From Veillonella sp. (GTDB taxonomy: Bacteria; Bacillota; Negativicutes; Veillonellales; Veillonellaceae), in NCBI RefSeq assembly GCF_015058545.1, contig NZ_SVCB01000048.1:1-10735 (forward strand): 10,735 bases of DNA. Direction: 5' to 3'. The translations under genes and the position numbers were made by a program. Positions 7,207 to 10,735 of the stretch are shown here, piece after piece. Below the pieces are notes generated by a model. The model saw only the letters and a program-made list of their open reading frames with translations, made no database searches and had not been told where the DNA came from. How positions within the stretch are numbered: position 1 is the stretch's first letter; each line of letters begins with the position of its first letter.

Positions 7207-7824
7207 ATGGATAAATTTTCAGAATGTTTATGGCGCTCGGCTTTTGAAGTCGTATATGGTTGGATTTATAAAGCGGATGTGGTAGGTCGTGAAAATTTTC
7301 CTAAAGAAGGACCGGTCATTGTGGCTCCCAATCACAAGAGCAACAACGATCCGTGCATCGTAGGACGTGCTTTGCCGCGCCATGTAAGCTTTATGGCCAA
7401 AGAAGAATTATTTAAAAATCCGATTTCCAATTTCTTTTGTCGTTGGTTGGGCGCGTTTCCTTTAAAACGTGGTGGTGTGGATAAAATCGCCATTCGCCAT
7501 GCTATGGGATTATTGAAGAATAATTTAGTGCTCGGCATTTTTCCGGAAGGAACCCGGCAAAAGAAGGATAATACGTTGGGTCGATTCCATGACGGCGTAG
7601 CTTCGATAGCGCTTCGTACGGGTGTACCCGTAGTGCCGGTGGCTATTATGGGATCGTATCAGATGAAACGCGGTCAAGTGGCTGCCGTAATCGGTAAACC
7701 AATTCCCGTAGCGAAAGCAAAACCTACACCGGAAGCCATTGCCGAATTAAATGATAAAGTCAGGGTGGCTCTGGAAGGTCTTATGGCTGACTATCGGGCG
7801 GCTCATCCGGATTTTAAACGATAA
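7207..7824 (+). CDS. plsC: 1-acyl-sn-glycerol-3-phosphate acyltransferase
   Basis: Transfers the second acyl chain to lysophosphatidic acid to make phosphatidic acid, the precursor of membrane phospholipids, at the inner face of the cytoplasmic membrane. The catalytic HxxxxD motif is present as N42-H43-K-S-N-N-D48. The second conserved block FPLKRGG (84-90) and the glycerol-phosphate-binding block FPEGTR (112-117) follow at the expected spacing, and VPVVPVAIMGSY completes the four-block pattern. At 205 residues it is a compact family member, with only one weakly hydrophobic N-terminal segment (about 12-22). The ribosome binding site AAAGGAG (7191-7197) overlaps the cmk stop codon, suggesting translational coupling. 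The reaction is assigned by family; exact acyl specificity cannot be read. Confidence 0.92.
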   Translation: MDKFSECLWRSAFEVVYGWIYKADVVGRENFPKEGPVIVAPNHKSNNDPCIVGRALPRHVSFMAKEELFKNPISNFFCRWLGAFPLKRGGVDKIAIRHAMGLLKNNLVLGIFPEGTRQKKDNTLGRFHDGVASIALRTGVPVVPVAIMGSYQMKRGQVAAVIGKPIPVAKAKPTPEAIAELNDKVRVALEGLMADYRAAHPDFKR

Positions 7825-7834
7825 GGAGTCAGGC

Positions 7835-9742
7835 GTGGAAATTCGTATTGCAGAAAATTGCGGTTTTTGTTATGGTGTGAAGAGGGCTGTTAATATGGCT
7901 CAAGACACATCAGATCAGTTAGAGCGCAGTTATACCTTAGGTCCTATCATTCATAACCCGCAAGTGGTTTCCAATTTGGAAGAATATGGCGTGTATGCCG
8001 TGGATTCGTTGGATGAAATTCCCGGCGGCACAGTAATCATTCGATCCCATGGTGTGGGACCGGCGGTGTATGAAGAAGCGACCGATAAAGGACTTAAAGT
8101 GGTGGACGCAACGTGTCCCCATGTAAAAAAAGCTCAACAAGATGCAAAATCGGTCATTGACTCGGGAATGTCACTTGTCATTTTGGGTGAAAAAAAGCAT
8201 CCTGAGGTAATTAGCATCAATTTATGGGCACAAAACAAAGGCATAGTTATAGAAACTGAAGAAGAAGCTAAAATTCTGCCTTTCGTGGAAAATAGGGGTG
8301 TAGTTGTACAAACTACCTTTTCACAATTTAAATTTCAAAGTATAATAGATATATTAGAGGAAAAAACTCAAAATCTAAAGGTTTTCAAAACGATTTGCAC
8401 AGCTACTCAAGAACGTCAAAATTCGGCGGTAGAACTCGCAAAAACGGTGGACCTTATGATTGTGGTAGGCGGTAAGAACAGCGGCAACACAAACAGATTA
8501 GCAGAGGTCTGTCGTGACGTTGGATGTACTACTTACCATATAGAGACCGCTGCTGAATTACAATTGGACTGGTTCAACCATGTTCAAACGGTAGGGGTTA
8601 CAGCCGGTGCATCGACACCCGACTGGATAATTAAGGAGGTCATTGACACAATGAATGAATTTGAACAATTGTTAGCTAACGAAGCTGACTGGGCAGAAGA
8701 CTTTAAGAAAGGCACTGTAGTAGAAGGTACTGTTGTATCCGTAGAAGACGACAAAGCATATGTTTCTTTCGGTTACAAAACAGAAGCAACCTTGAATCGT
8801 ACTGAAATCGCATATCCGGCACCTGCCTCTGCTAAAGACGTGCTCAAAGAAGGCGATCAGATTAAAGCCGTTATTATGAACCACATCAAGGAAGACAATC
8901 CTATCTACTTGTCCATCACTCGTTTGGCTAAAGACGAAGATTGGCAGTATGTACAGGAAGCTCAGGAAAAAGACGAACCAATCATCTGTAAAGGTGTGGA
9001 CGCTATCCCTGCAGGTCTTGTTGTAACTGTTAAATCCCTTCGTGGTTTTATTCCACTTTCCCAAGGGGATGTACACTTCGTTAAATCTCTCGATAGCTTA
9101 GTAGGTACTGAATTCGAAGCTAAGGTATTGGAAATCGACGAAAAGAAAAACCGTTTGGTTCTTTCCCGTCGTGTTGTATTGGAAGTAGCTCGCCAGGCTA
9201 AATTGGAAGAAGCCTTGAAAAACATTCATGTTGGCGATAACTATAAAGGTATTGTTCGTAAAATTATGCCTTATGGTGCTTTCGTTGATATCGGTGGTAT
9301 CGAAGGTTTACTTCACATTTCCGACATTTCTTGGCACAAAATCAAACGCGTTGAAGACGTATTGTCCGTAGGCCAGGAAATCGAAGTTAAATTGCAATCC
9401 TTTGATGCAGAAAGCAACAAACTTTCCTTATCCTTGAAAGCATTGACTAAGAGCCCATGGGACGTAGCTGAAGAAACTATCAAAGTTGGCGACGTTCTTA
9501 CCGGTAAAGTAGTTCGTTTGGTAGCTTACGGTGCATTCGTAGCTGTTAACGACGACATCCAAGGTTTACTTCACATTTCTCAGATCACTAAACAGCGTAA
9601 TGCTAAAGTAGAAGACTACTTGACTCGTGGTAAAGAAGTAGAAGTTAAAGTTATTTCTCTTAACAAAGATGAAAAGAAACTTGGCCTTGCTTTGACTGAG
9701 TTAATGGAACCTGTTGCAACAGCTGAATCCGACGCTGAATAA
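7835..9742 (+). CDS. ispH: IspH (HMB-PP reductase) fused to a four-S1-domain ribosomal protein S1-like region
   Basis: A 635-residue fusion. Residues 1-280 are 4-hydroxy-3-methylbut-2-enyl diphosphate reductase, the iron-sulfur enzyme making IPP and DMAPP in the last step of the MEP pathway. The three cluster cysteines are C12 (GFCYGV), C94 (DATCPHV) and C188 (TICTATQERQ). Substrate residues are present: H40, H72, H122 with catalytic E124 (HPEV), the TT of VVVQTTFS, S216/N218 in KNSGNTNRL, and S260. Four S1 RNA-binding repeats follow, at about 293-363, 380-446, 467-536 and 552-621; the third and fourth are most canonical (YGAFVDIGGIEGLLHIS, YGAFVAVNDDIQGLLHIS). S1 proteins help mRNA engage the 30S subunit. 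The GTG start at 7835 is set by AAGGAG (7823-7828), which overlaps the plsC stop. This fusion is known in Clostridia and Negativicutes. Codon choice differs sharply between the halves. Confidence 0.95.
   Translation: MEIRIAENCGFCYGVKRAVNMAQDTSDQLERSYTLGPIIHNPQVVSNLEEYGVYAVDSLDEIPGGTVIIRSHGVGPAVYEEATDKGLKVVDATCPHVKKAQQDAKSVIDSGMSLVILGEKKHPEVISINLWAQNKGIVIETEEEAKILPFVENRGVVVQTTFSQFKFQSIIDILEEKTQNLKVFKTICTATQERQNSAVELAKTVDLMIVVGGKNSGNTNRLAEVCRDVGCTTYHIETAAELQLDWFNHVQTVGVTAGASTPDWIIKEVIDTMNEFEQLLANEADWAEDFKKGTVVEGTVVSVEDDKAYVSFGYKTEATLNRTEIAYPAPASAKDVLKEGDQIKAVIMNHIKEDNPIYLSITRLAKDEDWQYVQEAQEKDEPIICKGVDAIPAGLVVTVKSLRGFIPLSQGDVHFVKSLDSLVGTEFEAKVLEIDEKKNRLVLSRRVVLEVARQAKLEEALKNIHVGDNYKGIVRKIMPYGAFVDIGGIEGLLHISDISWHKIKRVEDVLSVGQEIEVKLQSFDAESNKLSLSLKALTKSPWDVAEETIKVGDVLTGKVVRLVAYGAFVAVNDDIQGLLHISQITKQRNAKVEDYLTRGKEVEVKVISLNKDEKKLGLALTELMEPVATAESDAE
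8318..8346 (+). promoter_or_regulatory. Possible internal promoter within the ispH part of the fusion gene
   Basis: TTTTCA (8318-8323, four of six to the -35 consensus) is followed after exactly 17 bases by a perfect TATAAT (8341-8346). It lies in an AT-rich stretch coding IspH residues about 162-173, where the -10 box falls on the consecutive ATA codons I170 and I171. Transcription would begin near 8353, about 300 bases before the internal start at 8651. Chance occurrence in AT-rich coding sequence is a real alternative. Confidence 0.35.
8633..8653 (+). promoter_or_regulatory. Internal Shine-Dalgarno and in-frame ATG at the IspH/S1 junction
   Basis: AAGGAGGT (8633-8640) matches the anti-Shine-Dalgarno sequence strongly and precedes ATG 8651, which is in frame as Met273. 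Initiation there would give a 363-residue protein holding only the four S1 repeats. The spacing of ten bases after the full motif is a little long but workable. The same bases encode the K-E-V of a WIIKEVI segment typical of the IspH C-terminus, so coincidence is possible. Confidence 0.4.
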
Positions 9743-9771
9743 TTGTAACCAATAGCGCGTAGCGCTTATAT

Positions 9772-9810
9772 AAGGAGCTGTAAAGGGCTTGGCCCTTTAT
9801 GGCTCCTTTT
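9772..9810 (+). terminator. Strong rho-independent terminator ending the scpA-to-ispH operon
   Basis: A two-part stem: AAGGAGC (9772-9778) pairs with GCTCCTT (9802-9808), and inside it TAAAGGGC (9781-9788) pairs with GCCCTTTA (9792-9799) around a TTG loop, with a TG/TG internal loop between the parts. The stem runs into TTTT (9807-9810). A smaller stem, AGCGC/GCGCT (9754-9758 with 9762-9766), lies just upstream. Placed 30 bases after the fusion gene's stop, it separates that operon from der. Confidence 0.88.
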
Positions 9811-9851
9811 GCATTATCCCTTCTTTATGGATTGCTTTATATATGTTACAA

Positions 9852-9865
9852 TATAATGTGATAAT
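9852..9865 (+). promoter_or_regulatory. Probable -10 region of the der promoter
   Basis: A perfect TATAAT (9852-9857) and an overlapping extended -10 form, TG-T-GATAAT (9857-9865), lie between the operon terminator and der. No good -35 box stands at the right distance; TTGCTT (9832-9837) is 14 or 22 bases away. A promoter is expected here because of the terminator upstream. Which hexamer is used cannot be decided. Confidence 0.4.
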
Positions 9866-9889
9866 TTGTGTAAAAATTGAGGTGACAAT

Positions 9890-10735
9890 ATGGCAAAACC
9901 ATTAGTAGCAGTGGTAGGGCGTCCTAATGTGGGAAAATCTACATTGTTTAACGCCATTGTAAATAAACGAATTTCCATTGTTGAAGATATTCCAGGCGTA
10001 ACGCGTGATAGAATTTATTTCGATGCGGAATGGCTTAACCGAGAATTTACCATGATTGATACGGGCGGGATTGAATTCATCACCGCCGACAGTCATGTGA
10101 TTCCTAAAATGATGCGTTTACAGGCGCAACTTGCTATCGAAGAAGCGGATGTTATTTTATTTGTCGTTGACGGCAAACAAGGTATCGTACCGGCTGACGA
10201 AGAAGTAGCGAATATTTTGCGTGCCAGCGGTAAACCGGTATTATTGGTTGTTAATAAAATTGACAGTGTAAATCAGGAAGCCAACATTTATGAATTTTAC
10301 AATTTAGGTATTGGCGATCCTATCGGTATTTCCGCTAAAAACTTAATGAACCTTGGCGATTTATTGGATGATGTGGTAAAACATTTCCCAGATTCGGCAA
10401 CGGCTGAAGATGAAGAAGATACTATTCATGTAGCTTTAATCGGTCGTCCGAATGTAGGTAAATCATCGTTAACAAATGCTTTATTGGGTCAGGATCGTGT
10501 TATTGTAAGTGATGTAGCCGGTACAACTCGTGACTCCATCGATACACATTGGACACATGAGGGGCAGAAGTTCGTGCTTATCGATACGGCCGGTATGCGT
10601 CGTAAAGCAAAAATCGATGCACCGGTAGAACGTTACAGTATCGTTCGTTCTTTACGGTCCGTAGATAGAGCTGATATCGTTGTTCTCGTATTGGACGGCG
10701 TGGACGGTGTTACCGAGCAGGATAAGAAAATTGCC
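9890..10735 (+). CDS. der: Ribosome assembly GTPase Der (EngA), C-terminus beyond the window
   Basis: Der is an essential GTPase with two tandem G domains and a KH-like C-terminal domain, acting in late assembly of the 50S subunit. The 282 codons present contain the whole first G domain: G1 GRPNVGKS (10-17), GVTRD (36-40), DTGG (57-60), NKID (122-125) and SAK (148-150). An acidic linker (EDEED, 173-177) follows. The second G domain starts with GRPNVGKS (185-192), GTTRD (211-215) and DTAG (232-235). The sequence runs off the right edge before the second NKxD motif and the KH-like domain; no frameshift or stop is seen, so the gene is cut by the window only. GAGGTG (9879-9884) lies five bases before the ATG. 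It is transcribed separately from the cluster upstream. Confidence 0.96.
   Translation, partial: MAKPLVAVVGRPNVGKSTLFNAIVNKRISIVEDIPGVTRDRIYFDAEWLNREFTMIDTGGIEFITADSHVIPKMMRLQAQLAIEEADVILFVVDGKQGIVPADEEVANILRASGKPVLLVVNKIDSVNQEANIYEFYNLGIGDPIGISAKNLMNLGDLLDDVVKHFPDSATAEDEEDTIHVALIGRPNVGKSSLTNALLGQDRVIVSDVAGTTRDSIDTHWTHEGQKFVLIDTAGMRRKAKIDAPVERYSIVRSLRSVDRADIVVLVLDGVDGVTEQDKKIA

Noticed and set aside
7751..7834. Longer N-terminus for the IspH fusion, beginning inside plsC
   Set aside because: IspH proteins begin right at the strand before the first cluster cysteine. GTG 7835 has AAGGAG at proper spacing, and the added residues are out-of-frame plsC.
8672..9076. A 134-codon minus-strand frame opposite the S1 region
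   Set aside because: It is antisense to a strongly conserved coding region, Phe/Cys-rich in translation and without a recognisable domain.
9773..9778. AGGAGC as a ribosome binding site for a small gene after the fusion
   Set aside because: These bases form the 5' arm of the terminator stem, and no start codon with an open frame follows.

Overview
The window looks like chromosome from a diderm Firmicute of the class Negativicutes, most likely a Veillonella relative (inference). Three things point there. The scpA-scpB-rluB-cmk-plsC-ispH-der order is Firmicute-like. IspH is fused to a ribosomal-protein-S1-like tail, an arrangement known in Clostridia and Negativicutes. A phosphoethanolamine-transferase-type membrane enzyme, normally associated with LPS-bearing cells, sits next door. 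Coding sequence is of moderate GC and intergenic stretches are AT-rich.

Layout. Positions 1-144 hold four compact hairpins and no gene; they may be the non-coding end of a mobile element or a structured RNA that begins left of the window. A small GNAT acetyltransferase (256-708, +) follows. A bidirectional terminator (738-775) separates it from a convergent 610-residue CptA/EptA-like transferase (818-2650, -). A divergent intergenic region (2651-2860) carries a probable promoter and an attenuator-like hairpin ahead of the main plus-strand cluster.

The main cluster is scpA (2861-3598), scpB (3720-4373), rluB (4390-5214), a HI0933-like flavoprotein (5239-6492), cmk (6518-7192), plsC (7207-7824) and the ispH-S1 fusion (7835-9742). 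From scpB onward the gaps are 10-25 bases, and two ribosome binding sites overlap the preceding stop codon, so this is probably one operon ending at a strong terminator (9772-9810). der (EngA) starts at 9890 and runs off the right edge. The cluster mixes chromosome segregation (ScpA/ScpB), ribosome maturation and translation (RluB, S1, Der), nucleotide and phospholipid supply (Cmk, PlsC) and isoprenoid precursor synthesis (IspH): a housekeeping growth operon.

The most interesting signal is inside the ispH-S1 fusion. The sequence encoding the IspH half contains a promoter-like element (8318-8346) in a patch with an unusual number of ATA codons. At the domain junction there is a strong Shine-Dalgarno sequence (8633-8640) followed by an in-frame ATG (8651). 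The S1 half could therefore also be made as a separate protein. I saw no clearly novel defence, CRISPR or biosynthetic system.
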